Source: Bin5 sp022821545
GTDB lineage: Bacteria; Chloroflexota; Anaerolineae; Caldilineales; Caldilineaceae
Length of the DNA stretch: 64,000 nucleotides
Direction: 5' to 3'
Assembly: GCA_963664085.2 (NCBI GenBank)
Contig: CAXXLO010000002.1
Coordinates: 2,852,001-2,916,000, forward strand
Shown here one piece after another: positions 26,289 through 35,582 of the stretch. How positions within the stretch are numbered: position 1 is the stretch's first letter; each line of letters starts with the position of its first letter. Made by a program: the position numbers and the translations under genes. The notes below the pieces were generated by a model. It saw nothing but the letters and a program-made list of their open reading frames with translations. It was not told the DNA's origin and did no database searches.

Positions 26289-26966
26289 TCAGGCGGCTGA
26301 ACGAGAGCCGACCCTTTCAAACACGGTAATCTGCCAGAAGCCTTCCGTTTCCGCGTGGACCTGCTCCAACCCAGCGCGCGCGGCGATCGAATGCACTTCT
26401 TTGTGGGGATGCACGAATGTCCTGAAGTCCTTGCGCTTTACCTTGAGGTACAAGTTGAACAGCCCAAACGCGAGGCGGACCCACCATCTTTCGCGCGGAT
26501 AGCTCAGAGCGAGATAACGCTCGGCCTTGCCGGCTGAGGCTCCCAGCAGCTGTCCCAAATGGGGATAGCAGCAGATCACCCGGTCCAGGATCACGGCATC
26601 GGCTGAGCTGACGGCGGCGGCCGCGGCGGTGAAGTCGCCGTGAACATAATGCACCTTGCTTTCCTGGCCCAGCCGTTTTCCGATCTGCCGCGCGGCGGCG
26701 ATGTAGGCGGATGAGGCCTCGACGGCGACCGCGCTGCCGGCGAGACCGCGGCGCAGAAGCTCATGATGTACACCGCCTGCGCCACTGCCTATGTCCAATA
26801 CGTGAAGCGGCCGGCTGCAGTGCTCCAACAGATATGCGATCAGGCGTTCGGCGCGCGTCTCCAGACCGTTGCGCACATAGGCGTCGGCCTCCCTGGACGC
26901 CCACTCCGTATCGAACATTCCTTCATAATCGCCGAGTTCAGGCGGTTCGCAGCAGGTGCAGGGCAT
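26289..26966 (-). CDS. class I SAM-dependent methyltransferase
   Basis: 225 residues. Motif I HVLDIGSGAGGVHHELL is at residues 55-71, followed by AVAVEASSAYIAAAR (acidic end of strand 2), VHYVHGDF and DAVILDRVICCYPHL, the order of a Rossmann methyltransferase. The N-terminus contains a CTCC cluster (MPCTCCEPPELGDYE), and a hydrophobic amphipathic helix (WVRLAFGLFNLYLKVKRKDF) suggests contact with membranes or a lipid substrate. It starts at ATG 26966 behind GGGGAGGGGAG. It converges with the aminotransferase gene and has no obvious partner. The substrate is unknown. Confidence 0.87.
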   Translation of the reverse strand: MPCTCCEPPELGDYEGMFDTEWASREADAYVRNGLETRAERLIAYLLEHCSRPLHVLDIGSGAGGVHHELLRRGLAGSAVAVEASSAYIAAARQIGKRLGQESKVHYVHGDFTAAAAAVSSADAVILDRVICCYPHLGQLLGASAGKAERYLALSYPRERWWVRLAFGLFNLYLKVKRKDFRTFVHPHKEVHSIAARAGLEQVHAETEGFWQITVFERVGSRSAA

Positions 26967-27036
26967 CGCTCCCCTCCCCGATTCGACAGGCTTGCCTTAC
27001 CTCATTGGACCGGCAGTTCAGACAGTTGCTGCGGCG

Positions 27037-27966
27037 TCAGAGCGCTTCGACCGTATTCTCCAGAACGCCGAGGCCCTCGATCTCGCCCTTGATGCGGTCG
27101 CCGGGTTCCAGGCGCACTTTTTTGGCGTGGCCGACACCGGAAGGCGTGCCCGTGCTCAACAGGTCGCCCGGCTCCAGCGTAATGAACTGCGAGACGAAAG
27201 AGAGCGCTTCCGCCGGCGAAAAGATCATCTGGCCGGAACTGGCATCCTGGTGCAGGGTGTCGTTTTGCCAGAGACGCATGCGCAGGCGGTCGGGACGGGG
27301 GACCTCGTCGCGGGTCGTAATCCAAGGCCCCATCGGTCCGAACGTGTCCAGCCACTTGCCCACCAGCCAGTCAAAGAACCAGTCGCCATCCTGCTCGGGA
27401 AGTTCATTGCGGAAGGTCAGTTCCCGGGCCGAAATGTCGTTGAAGATGGTGTAGCCCATGATGTGCTCTTCCGCCTGCTCCGGCGTCAGGTCGCGGCCGC
27501 GCTTGCCAACCACGACGGCCAGCTCCAGCTCCCAGTCGGCGAAGCCGGTCGAAGGCGGGATACGGATCGGCTGCTTCGTTGCCGTAACCGACGAAGTAGG
27601 CTTGATAAAGAAGCGGGGTATCATCTTCTCCTTGCCTATGTAGGAGCCGCCGCCTTCTTCAATGTGGCTGGCGTAGTTTCCGGCCAGGCACATCAGCTTA
27701 CCGGGACTGGGCAGGGGCGCGCGCAGCGTGACAGTGTGAAGAGGAATCTTCAGCTCCGGCCCGTTCTTGTTTTTGGCCCATTCAAAGGAAGCTCGGACAC
27801 CCTCCATGCCGGCCTCACCGGCCGCCAGGAGCGTTATCATGTCCGCTACGGTGGCCGGATCGCCCAGGCGGCAGGCCTCCATGGCGCCCTGCATATCGTA
27901 GATGTGGTCCCCGTCCACGACTCCGACTCGTTCGCCGGCATGTCCCGCATACGTCGCCAGTTTCAT
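27037..27966 (-). CDS. fumarylacetoacetate hydrolase (FAH) family protein
   Basis: 309 residues. The C-terminal FAH domain starts around residue 85 (LPSPGKLMCLAGNYASHIEE). It has the metal-binding acids in FADWELELAVVVGKRGRDL (E146, E148) and FNDISARELTF, then LSTGTPSGVGHAKK near the end. FAH-family enzymes hydrolyse or hydrate acylpyruvates, 2-keto-3-deoxy sugar acids and related compounds with Mg2+ or Ca2+. The surrounding sugar genes favour a deoxy-keto sugar-acid or similar step over aromatic catabolism, but this is inference. It lies 70 bp downstream of the GH63 gene on the same strand. Confidence 0.9.
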   Translation of the reverse strand: MKLATYAGHAGERVGVVDGDHIYDMQGAMEACRLGDPATVADMITLLAAGEAGMEGVRASFEWAKNKNGPELKIPLHTVTLRAPLPSPGKLMCLAGNYASHIEEGGGSYIGKEKMIPRFFIKPTSSVTATKQPIRIPPSTGFADWELELAVVVGKRGRDLTPEQAEEHIMGYTIFNDISARELTFRNELPEQDGDWFFDWLVGKWLDTFGPMGPWITTRDEVPRPDRLRMRLWQNDTLHQDASSGQMIFSPAEALSFVSQFITLEPGDLLSTGTPSGVGHAKKVRLEPGDRIKGEIEGLGVLENTVEAL

Positions 27967-28036
27967 TTTCTCTTACCCTTTCTGCCAGTATGAACTCTTC
28001 GAATTCCAGCCGCCGTCCGGTTTGGCGCTTGAGTCA

Positions 28037-30769
28037 TCACATTCCGCCGGACTGCTGCAGAAGCTTTGCCACCAAGCCAGTCCAACCGGTCTGGTGGCTG
28101 GCCCCCAGGCCGCTGCCGTTGTCACCGTGAAAGTATTCGTGGAACAGAATGTGATCGCGCCAGTGAGGGTCCTCCTGCAAAATGCGTGTATCCCCGTTGA
28201 AGGGTCGTCCGCCCGACCCGTTGCGCAGGAAGAGCCGTATCAGCCGCCTGGACAGCTCTGCGGCAACCTCGTCCAGCGTCATGAAGACACCGGAACCTGT
28301 CGGGCACTCTACTTTCAGGGCGTCCCCGTAGTAGTGATGGAAGCGCTGCAAGCTCTCGATTATCAGGAAGTTGATGGGGAACCAGACCGGGCCCCGCCAA
28401 TTTGAGTTGCCGCCGTACATACCGGAGAGTGATTCCGCCGGTTCATACTGGATTTCGAAGGTCCGGTCGCCGACGTGAACGTGATAGGGGTGCTTCTTAT
28501 GGGCCTTGGACAGCGAGCGAATGCCGTAAGGAGACAGAAACTCCTCCTCGTCCAAAAGGTAGCGCAAAATGCTCTCCAGCTTGTCTCGCGACAGCAGAGA
28601 GGTCAGGTAGCGCTGCCCGACTCCGGGGGCGTCGATGCTGCTTATGGTCGAAGCCAGCCGCGGCCGGTTCTTGATGAACCAGTGGGTGCGGCGGTCGAAT
28701 TCCGGCAGCGAGGACATCAGGCGCGGCTCCAGCGTCTCAACCGCCAACAGCGGTATCAGCCCCACCATGGACCGGACCTTAAGCGGGATGAGCGTGCCGT
28801 CGTGCATATGGAGCAGGTCGTAGTAAAAGCGGTCCTTCTCATCCCAGAGCGAGGCTCCGCCGCCGCGCTCTTCGTTCATGGCTGTGGCGATACGCAGAAA
28901 GTGCTCGAAGAACTTGGTTGCCATGTCCTGATAGACGGAGAAGTTTGTCGAAATCCCGTGGTAAACAGAGTCCTGCTCGGCCAGTTCCAGGGCGATCTTC
29001 ATCATCATCAGGCAGTAGAAGCCCATCCAAGCGGTCCCGTCCGACTGGTCGATGCGTCCGCCTTCGGGCAGGCCGGCGCTGCGGTCGAAGACACTGATGT
29101 TGTCCAGGCCCAGGAAGCCACCCTGGAAGACATTGTTGCCATCCTCGTCTTTGCGATTTACCCACCAGGTAAAGTTGAGGAGGAGTTTGTGAAACAGGCT
29201 CTCCAGAAAAGGCCGGTCCGGAATGCCGCTCTGGCGGGCATCGATTTTGTAGACTCGCCAGACCGCCCAGGCGTGTACGGGCGGATTGACGTCGCCGAAG
29301 TGCCATTCATAGGCGGGCAAAGCGCCGTTGGGGTGCATATACCACTCGCGGGTGGCGAGCGTTAGCTGGCGTTTGGCGTAGTCTGCATCGACCAGCGCAA
29401 GCGGGATGCAGTGAAAGCCCGTGTCCCAGGTCGCGTACCAGGGGTATTCCCACTTGTCCGGCATGGAAATCACGTCGAAATTGTGGAGATGGTCCCAGTC
29501 GCCGTTACGACCGTTCCTGCGGGATTCGGGCGCGGGCAGGATCGGGTCGCCCCTCAACCATTGCGGTATGTCGTAGTAGTAGAGCTGTTTGGTCCACAGC
29601 ATACCCGCGAGCGCCCGACGCTGGACCCGCCGCTCATCCTGGCTCAAACCCTTCTTCTGCACAGCTTCGTAGAACTCGTCGGTTTCGGCGATGCGCTGGC
29701 GGAAAGCTCTGTCGAAGCCGCGGCCAAACGGTTGTCGATGGGCCAGATTGGACAGCCGCCAGCGATAGACACGTGAGTCGCCGGCGGGTATGAAATCGAA
29801 ATAGTGCGCGGCCGCCTTGGTGCCCTCGTCCGCGGGATTGGTCGCTTCGTGTTCACCGTTGATGACGAAGCGGTGGAAGGCATCCTTTACGTAGGGGGTC
29901 CTATTTGACATGCCGAAGAGCAGAGCCGAGTTGGTATCGTTTTCGGTGAAGAGGAATTCGCGGGCGTCTTCAGCCCAGAAGTGGTAGGGTCCCAGGACGG
30001 GGTGCTCGGCTTTCAGAGCCATGGCGCCGTTGGGGCCCGGCTGCCGGGAGAGGCGCGGCTGCTCGTTCACGTCGCCCAGGGGGCCGTTTTCATACCCCCA
30101 GCTCCAGGTGTTGCGATACCACAAGGTAGGCAGAAGATGAAAGCGGGCGCCTTCCGGCCCTCGATTTGTTACGGTAACGCGAGCCAGAATGTCGTTCTCA
30201 TCAGCTTTGGCATATTCGACCACGACGTCAAAGTAACGATTTTCGTCGAAAACGCCGCTGTCCAGGAGTTCAAACTCGCCGTCTTCATACCCGCGGCGCC
30301 GGTTCTCCTCCACGAGCTGACCGTACGGGAAAGCAGCCTGGGGATACTTGTACAGCATTTTCAGGTAGCTGTGCGTGGGCGTGCTTTCCAGGTAGTAGTA
30401 GTATTCCTTCACATCCTCGCCGTGATTGCCCTCCGGACCGGTCAGGCCGAACAGCCGCTCCTTCAGAATCGGGTCATTGCCGTTCCACATGGCGATGGCA
30501 AGGCACAGGTACTGATTGCGGTCGCAGATTCCCGCGAGCCCGTCTTCGTTCCACCGGTAGGCCCGGCTACGGGCCTGATCGTGCGAGAAGTAGCCCCAAC
30601 AATCGCCGTTGGCGCTATAGTCTTCGCGCACTGTGGCCCAGGCCCGTTCGCTCAGATACGGCCCCCAATGCTTCCAGTTATTGGTGCGCATTCGGTACCA
30701 TTCCAGGCGCTTGTGTTCGGCTGTTTGCGGAATGTTCAACCGCGAAAGTGTTCCGGTTCTGCTCGTCAC
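28037..30769 (-). CDS. GH63-type (MGH1-like) glucosidase
   Basis: 910 residues from GTG 30769, with GGAG upstream. The N-terminal region has EHKRLEWYRMRTNNWKHWGPYLSERAW, GDCWGYFSHDQARSRAYRW and WNGNDPILKERLFGL; the centre has RNGDWDHLHNFDVISMPDKWEYPWYATWDTGFHCI; the C-terminal barrel has GRIDQSDGTAWMGFYCLMMM, GNSNWRGPVWFPINFLIIESL and HQTGWTGLVAKLLQQ. These are hallmarks of the long bacterial GH63 proteins with an (alpha/alpha)6 barrel that act on alpha-glucosides, glucosylglycerate or mannosylglycerate. No signal peptide is visible, so it is cytoplasmic. It probably degrades an imported or stored glucoside. The precise substrate cannot be told here. Confidence 0.88.
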   Translation of the reverse strand: MTSRTGTLSRLNIPQTAEHKRLEWYRMRTNNWKHWGPYLSERAWATVREDYSANGDCWGYFSHDQARSRAYRWNEDGLAGICDRNQYLCLAIAMWNGNDPILKERLFGLTGPEGNHGEDVKEYYYYLESTPTHSYLKMLYKYPQAAFPYGQLVEENRRRGYEDGEFELLDSGVFDENRYFDVVVEYAKADENDILARVTVTNRGPEGARFHLLPTLWYRNTWSWGYENGPLGDVNEQPRLSRQPGPNGAMALKAEHPVLGPYHFWAEDAREFLFTENDTNSALLFGMSNRTPYVKDAFHRFVINGEHEATNPADEGTKAAAHYFDFIPAGDSRVYRWRLSNLAHRQPFGRGFDRAFRQRIAETDEFYEAVQKKGLSQDERRVQRRALAGMLWTKQLYYYDIPQWLRGDPILPAPESRRNGRNGDWDHLHNFDVISMPDKWEYPWYATWDTGFHCIPLALVDADYAKRQLTLATREWYMHPNGALPAYEWHFGDVNPPVHAWAVWRVYKIDARQSGIPDRPFLESLFHKLLLNFTWWVNRKDEDGNNVFQGGFLGLDNISVFDRSAGLPEGGRIDQSDGTAWMGFYCLMMMKIALELAEQDSVYHGISTNFSVYQDMATKFFEHFLRIATAMNEERGGGASLWDEKDRFYYDLLHMHDGTLIPLKVRSMVGLIPLLAVETLEPRLMSSLPEFDRRTHWFIKNRPRLASTISSIDAPGVGQRYLTSLLSRDKLESILRYLLDEEEFLSPYGIRSLSKAHKKHPYHVHVGDRTFEIQYEPAESLSGMYGGNSNWRGPVWFPINFLIIESLQRFHHYYGDALKVECPTGSGVFMTLDEVAAELSRRLIRLFLRNGSGGRPFNGDTRILQEDPHWRDHILFHEYFHGDNGSGLGASHQTGWTGLVAKLLQQSGGM

Positions 30770-30797
30770 GAACGCACTCCGTTCTCAAATGTCGTTC

Positions 30798-31868
30798 TCA
30801 GATGTCAATTCGCCGTCCGCTGCGGCTGGACTCGTAAGCCGCGTCCACAACTTTGGCGACTCGTATGGCGTCCTCGCCGGTTGCCAAGGGTTCACCGTTG
30901 CCCAGGCAGGCGCTGATAAAGGCACGCAGGAAGGTCTCGCCGGAGGCGCCGCCGTAGGCCGGTGAATCGCCGAACGTGTAGTCAAATGTGCGTTGGGGCG
31001 CCGACGCCCAGCTGGGATGGGCGCTCTCGACATAGATGGCGCTCGGCGTGCCATTGGAGCTCCAGGTGATGCGTCCCAGGCGGCCGTTCACGCCGACGTA
31101 GGTGTCGTAACCGACGGCGTTGTGATAACCGCCCCCGCTCATGGACAGCATGTAGCCGGCGTGAAGCGTGCCGACCGCGCCTGAGGCGAAACGAAGGGAC
31201 AGGGCGGCTACGTCCTCCACGTCGATATCCTCGCCGCTGCGCGTTGCGACCTGCGCGGCCACCGACACGATCTCGTCCTGCGTGATGTTCAGGATCTGGT
31301 CGATGTAGTGGCAGCCCAACCAGGAGAGGATGCCGCCGCCGGCCTTGTCCTGGTTGAAAAGCCAGTGCCGGGGATTGCGCACCTGCACCTGGGTCGTCAC
31401 CATGCGCATTTCGACGGATACAAGGTCGCCGATGAGCCCCTGCTCGACAATGCGGCGGGCATCCTGGATGGGCGGGAGTGATCGATTCTGGTAAAAGACG
31501 CCGAGCTTGCGCCGCTCGCGTTTGGCGACCGCCGCGACTTGCGCGCTTTCGACCGCGGTCTTGCCGATCGGCTTATCGGTGATGACGTGTTTACCCGCTT
31601 CCAGGGCGCGAATGAAGACCGGCGGTCCCAGGTCGTTGCGGAGCGCGCCGACGACGAACAGGATCTGCTGCCGGCCCAAAACGGAGGCCAGATCGGTCGT
31701 CGTGCCGCTGATCTTCTCGCCCTGGCTCTCGACGGTCGCCTGCAACAAGGCCTCGTCCTCGTCCCAGAGGGTGATGCCGGCAACCTCCGGCACTGCCTGC
31801 AGGGTGCGCAGGTGGGCCAGAGAGTGGGGATGGGATAACCCTAATAGAGCTGCGTGTACTTCCTGCAT
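30798..31868 (-). CDS. Gfo/Idh/MocA family oxidoreductase (minus strand, upstream of GH63)
   Basis: 356 residues. The dinucleotide-binding start is slightly unusual (VHAALLGLSHPHSLAHLRTL in place of GxGxxG). ALEAGKHVITDKPIGKTAVESAQVAAVAKR carries the conserved Lys in a DKP rather than EKP motif. GGGILSWLGCHYIDQILNI contains the catalytic His/Asp region. It is divergent from, and only distantly similar to, the tandem array that starts 200 bp away on the other strand. It lies 28 bp upstream of the GH63 gene and is probably cotranscribed with it, so it may oxidise a sugar released by that enzyme. Confidence 0.9.
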   Translation of the reverse strand: MQEVHAALLGLSHPHSLAHLRTLQAVPEVAGITLWDEDEALLQATVESQGEKISGTTTDLASVLGRQQILFVVGALRNDLGPPVFIRALEAGKHVITDKPIGKTAVESAQVAAVAKRERRKLGVFYQNRSLPPIQDARRIVEQGLIGDLVSVEMRMVTTQVQVRNPRHWLFNQDKAGGGILSWLGCHYIDQILNITQDEIVSVAAQVATRSGEDIDVEDVAALSLRFASGAVGTLHAGYMLSMSGGGYHNAVGYDTYVGVNGRLGRITWSSNGTPSAIYVESAHPSWASAPQRTFDYTFGDSPAYGGASGETFLRAFISACLGNGEPLATGEDAIRVAKVVDAAYESSRSGRRIDI

Positions 31869-32071
31869 CGGTTCAGGCCTCCACGAAGATGTGCTTGGAA
31901 AGAGGTAAATTCAGCCCTGTTTCGCTATGGGCGGCGGAATCATGCGCGGTAGCGTAATTTGGAAGAATACGTTAGCATATCGTAAAGGTGATTCAACGGC
32001 GTGTCAACCTGCCGCGCATCTCAGGGTCCGCAGCCATCGTTCGAGTTCCGAAACGCCCCGGGGGGAATCCA

Positions 32072-33181
32072 ATGTACAGAGCAGCGGTCATCGGCCTGGG
32101 CCGAATGGGCAGTACGTTCGACGATGAGATTACGCGCGGCGGCTCCATCTTTCTTCCCTATTGCCACGCGCCCAGTTACGTTGCGTCACCGCACACAGAG
32201 CTTGTCGCGGGCGCCGACCTCCATGCCGAACAGGGCGCCATTTTCGCAGAACGCTGGGGCCTGGCCGGCGAGCAGATCTACGGCGACCACCGCGAGATGC
32301 TGGCGGCTGAACGGCCGGACTTCGTCAGCATCTGCACGACGGCACGCCACCGGGCCGCAATCATCCAGGACGCGATCCAGGCCGGCGTCAAGGCGATCTG
32401 GGCCGAAAAACCGATCGCGCTCAGTCTTGCCGAAGCCGACGCCATCGTAGAGCTCAGCACGCGCAACGGCGTTGCCATTGCGGTCAACTGTTCCCGCCGC
32501 TACAGTCCATTTTTGTCCGAAGCGCGGCGCATGGCCCGTGAAGGGGAGTTGGGCGAACTGCTCCAGATTACGGCCTACGCCGAGTGCCATCTCTCCCACA
32601 ACGGCAGCCACGCGATCGACACGATGCGCTATCTTGTCGACGGCGACGTGGACTGGGTATTCGGCGAGATGGAGTCTGACGAAGAGGCGGCCGGCGAGGA
32701 AGACCTGAAGGGCAACGGATACCTGGCCTTCGACAACGGCGCGCGGGGTTTCATCCGGGCCATGCCGACCGGCACGGCGCAGTGGGAGTTCGACCTCATA
32801 GGCACGGAAGGACGGGTGCGGTCTTTGGCAAACGGGGCGGACACGCAGTTTTATCGCTGGGTTCCCGGCGGCCTGCGTGACGAGGGCCTGCCGGCGCGGG
32901 CGCCGTTTCCCCTGCCGTTAAGCATTCAGGGAACAGGGCTTACGGTCATCGCCGACCTTGTAGATGCGATGGAGACCAGTTCAGAGCCGCGCTGCTCGGC
33001 AGAAGACGGCCGCAAGGCGCTGGAGATCGCGATCGCCCTGCGCGAGTCGCACCGGCAGGGCGGCCGCCGCGTGGACCTGCCCGTCGCCGACCGTTCGCTG
33101 CGCATACTGTCGGTTGAGATAGGCGGGGACGCAGTGCCCGCCCGCGTACGGCGGCTGCAACAGGAGCCCGCGGCCGCGTAG
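32072..33181 (+). CDS. Gfo/Idh/MocA family oxidoreductase, tandem paralogue 1
   Basis: 369 residues from ATG 32072 (MYRAAVIGLGRMGSTFDDEI) behind GGGGGGAA. A Rossmann fold is followed by AIWAEKPIALSLAEADAI with the conserved Lys and NGSHAIDTMRYLVDGDVDWVFGEMESDEEAAG with the His-Asp pair expected in the active site. It ends with RGKALEIAIALRESH-like and RRVDLPVADRSLRIL segments shared with the next two genes. It is the first of four tandem paralogues at 32.1-36.6 kb, each preceded by its own ribosome site. The family oxidises sugars, inositols or similar polyols with NAD(P). The substrate is unknown. Confidence 0.92.
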   Translation: MYRAAVIGLGRMGSTFDDEITRGGSIFLPYCHAPSYVASPHTELVAGADLHAEQGAIFAERWGLAGEQIYGDHREMLAAERPDFVSICTTARHRAAIIQDAIQAGVKAIWAEKPIALSLAEADAIVELSTRNGVAIAVNCSRRYSPFLSEARRMAREGELGELLQITAYAECHLSHNGSHAIDTMRYLVDGDVDWVFGEMESDEEAAGEEDLKGNGYLAFDNGARGFIRAMPTGTAQWEFDLIGTEGRVRSLANGADTQFYRWVPGGLRDEGLPARAPFPLPLSIQGTGLTVIADLVDAMETSSEPRCSAEDGRKALEIAIALRESHRQGGRRVDLPVADRSLRILSVEIGGDAVPARVRRLQQEPAAA

Positions 33182-33223
33182 GAAGCAACGATCCGCGAGC
33201 CGAAGCGCACAGGAGAAAGGCTT

Positions 33224-34345
33224 ATGTCCGAGAGCAGATTCCGCGCCGCCGTGATAGGCCTGGGGCGTATGGGCAGCACGTTCGACGATGAGATCAAGCA
33301 GGGGGGGCAGTTTTTCATGCCCTACTGTCATGCTCCCACCTACACGGCCTCCCCCCATACGGATCTGATCGCCGGGGCCGACCCGCACGCGGAGCAGGGC
33401 GAGATTTTTGCCGATCGCTGGGGTCTGGAACGAGGCCGGATATATGCCGACTATCGCGAGATGCTCGAGGCCGAAAGACCCGATTTCGTGAGTCTCTGTA
33501 CGACCGCACGGCTCCGCGCCGGAATCATGATCGATGCGATCAATGCCGGGGTCAAGGCGATCTGGGCGGAGAAGCCGTTTACCCTCAGTCTGGCCGAAGC
33601 GGACGAAGTCATCGAGCTTGCCAAGCGCAAGGGCGCCGCCATCGCCGTCAACTGCTCTCGCCGTTACAATGTCTTTTTCACGGAAGCGCGGCGCATGGTC
33701 GATGAGGGTGAATTGGGCGAGATACTGCAGATAACCGCATACGCACAGTGCAATCTTTCCCACAACGGCAGCCACGCCATCGACGCCATGCGCTACCTCG
33801 CCACAGGAGACGTTGAATGGGTTTTCGGCGAGATGGAGTCGGACGAAAAGGCGACAGGCGAACAGGACCTGATGGGCAACGGTTACATGGCGTTCGACCA
33901 TGGCGCGCGCGGTTTTCTGCGCGGCACTCCGACAGGCGCCGCGCCGTGGGAATTCGATCTGATCGGCACGGAAGGACGGGTCCGTTCCCTGGCCCAGGGA
34001 ATGGAGACGCAGTACTACTGCTGGGTACCCGGGGGCCTGCGGGACCAGGGCCTGCCGGCAAGGGCGCCCTTTCCATTGCCTACGAAAATACCCAGTACGG
34101 GACTGTCGGTAGTTGAGGACCTCGTAAACTGCATAGAAACCGGCAGGCAGCCCCGCTGCTCTGGCGAGGATGGCCGCAAGGCGCTGGAGATCGCGATCGC
34201 ACTGCGCGAGTCGCACCGCCGGGGCGGTCAACGCGTTGACCTGCCGCTGGCCGATCGCTCCCTGCGCATTCTGTCCGGAGAGATCAGCGGGGATGCAGTG
34301 CCCGCGCGCGTACGTAGAATGCAACGCGATCAAGCTGCCGGATAG
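33224..34345 (+). CDS. Gfo/Idh/MocA family oxidoreductase, tandem paralogue 2
   Basis: 373 residues from ATG 33224 behind AGGAGAAAGG. Nearly every motif of paralogue 1 is kept: AAVIGLGRMGSTFDDEIKQGG, AIWAEKPFTLSLAEADEV, SHNGSHAIDAMRYLATGDVEWVFGEMESDEKATG and RALEIAIALRESHRRGGQRV-type ends. It is visibly closest to paralogue 3, and long identical stretches exist even at DNA level, so the duplication is recent or maintained by gene conversion. The gap to the previous stop is 42 bp. Confidence 0.92.
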   Translation: MSESRFRAAVIGLGRMGSTFDDEIKQGGQFFMPYCHAPTYTASPHTDLIAGADPHAEQGEIFADRWGLERGRIYADYREMLEAERPDFVSLCTTARLRAGIMIDAINAGVKAIWAEKPFTLSLAEADEVIELAKRKGAAIAVNCSRRYNVFFTEARRMVDEGELGEILQITAYAQCNLSHNGSHAIDAMRYLATGDVEWVFGEMESDEKATGEQDLMGNGYMAFDHGARGFLRGTPTGAAPWEFDLIGTEGRVRSLAQGMETQYYCWVPGGLRDQGLPARAPFPLPTKIPSTGLSVVEDLVNCIETGRQPRCSGEDGRKALEIAIALRESHRRGGQRVDLPLADRSLRILSGEISGDAVPARVRRMQRDQAAG

Positions 34346-34411
34346 GACGGGTTGAGATGTGAACAGCCGGGATTGCAGCTTCGCCGGCCGCAGCTTTCAG
34401 GAGCGATAACC

Positions 34412-35527
34412 ATGTCACAAAACGTTTATCGCGCAGCCGTTATCGGTCTTGGGCGCATGGGCAGCACGTTCGACGATGAGATCAGGCAGGGCGGCCAGTT
34501 CTTCATGCCGTACTGTCACGCTCCCACCTACGCGGCTTCGCCCCATACGGAACTGGTCGCGGGCGCGGACCCGCACGCGGAACAGGGCGCAATCTTCGCC
34601 GAACGCTGGGGCCTGGAAGACGGGCAGATATATTCCGACCACCGTGAAATGCTGGAAGCGGAGCGGCCCGACTTCGTGAGCATGTGTACAACTGCGCGTC
34701 TCCGCGCCGAGATCATGATCGATGCGATCAACGCCGGCGTCAAGGCGATCTGGGCAGAGAAGCCGTTTACGCTCAGTCTTGCCGAGGCCGATGAGGTGCT
34801 CGACCTCTGCGACCGCAAAGGCGTAGCGGTCGCGGTCAACTGCTCCCGCCGCTACAACGTCTTCTTCACGGAGGCTCGCCGCATGGTCGAAGAGGGGGAA
34901 CTGGGCGAGCTATTGCAGATCACCGCGTATACGCAGTGCAACCTTTCCGCCAACGGCAGCCACGCAATCGACACCATGCGCTACCTGGTCGGAGCCGACG
35001 TCGAATGGGTCTTCGGCGAGATGGAGTCGGACGAAAAGGCGGCCGGCGACGAAGACCTGATGGGCAACGGCTACATGGTATTTGACAACGGCGTGCGCGG
35101 CTTTTTGCGGGGAACGCCGACCGGCGCCGCGCCGTGGGAGTTCGACCTGATCGGAACGGAAGGACGGGTTCGTTCTCTCGCGCAAGGCATGGAAACGCAG
35201 TACTACCGCTGGGTCCCCGGCGGGCCGCGCGGCCGCAGCCTGCCGGCGCGGGCGCCTTTCCCCCTGCCGACCGACATCCCCAGCATGGGTTTTGCGGTGA
35301 TCGAAGACCTCATTCAGTGCCTGGACAGCGGCGCGGCGCCCCGCTGCTCCGGCGAGGATGGACGCAAAGCGCTGGAGATCGCGATTGCGCTGCGCGAGTC
35401 GCATCGCCGGGGCGGCCGTCGCGTGGAGCTGCCGCTGTCCGATCGCTCTCTCCGTATTCTGTCATCCGAGATCGCCCGGGACTCCGTACCTGCCCGCATC
35501 AGAAGACTCAAGGGTCGCTGGCCCTGA
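34412..35527 (+). CDS. Gfo/Idh/MocA family oxidoreductase, tandem paralogue 3
   Basis: 371 residues from ATG 34412, which follows CAGGAG by 8 nt; a longer upstream frame adds 20 residues unlike the family. Motifs: YRAAVIGLGRMGSTFDDEIRQGG, AIWAEKPFTLSLAEADEV and ANGSHAIDTMRYLVGADVEWVFGEMESDEKAAG. It is almost a copy of paralogue 2, differing mainly at surface-type positions and at the C-terminus (KGRWP). Its position in a tandem series suggests dosage or substrate-range expansion of one activity. Confidence 0.92.
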   Translation: MSQNVYRAAVIGLGRMGSTFDDEIRQGGQFFMPYCHAPTYAASPHTELVAGADPHAEQGAIFAERWGLEDGQIYSDHREMLEAERPDFVSMCTTARLRAEIMIDAINAGVKAIWAEKPFTLSLAEADEVLDLCDRKGVAVAVNCSRRYNVFFTEARRMVEEGELGELLQITAYTQCNLSANGSHAIDTMRYLVGADVEWVFGEMESDEKAAGDEDLMGNGYMVFDNGVRGFLRGTPTGAAPWEFDLIGTEGRVRSLAQGMETQYYRWVPGGPRGRSLPARAPFPLPTDIPSMGFAVIEDLIQCLDSGAAPRCSGEDGRKALEIAIALRESHRRGGRRVELPLSDRSLRILSSEIARDSVPARIRRLKGRWP

Positions 35528-35582
35528 TTCCCTTACCATTTTCCGCTCACACGGCAGCCCACTGTTCGATGGAGAAACGACC

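Noticed and set aside
31869..32071. Divergent promoters between the two Gfo/Idh/MocA genes
   Set aside because: The gap is AT-richer, but no pair of -35 and -10 boxes with acceptable spacing stood out on either strand.
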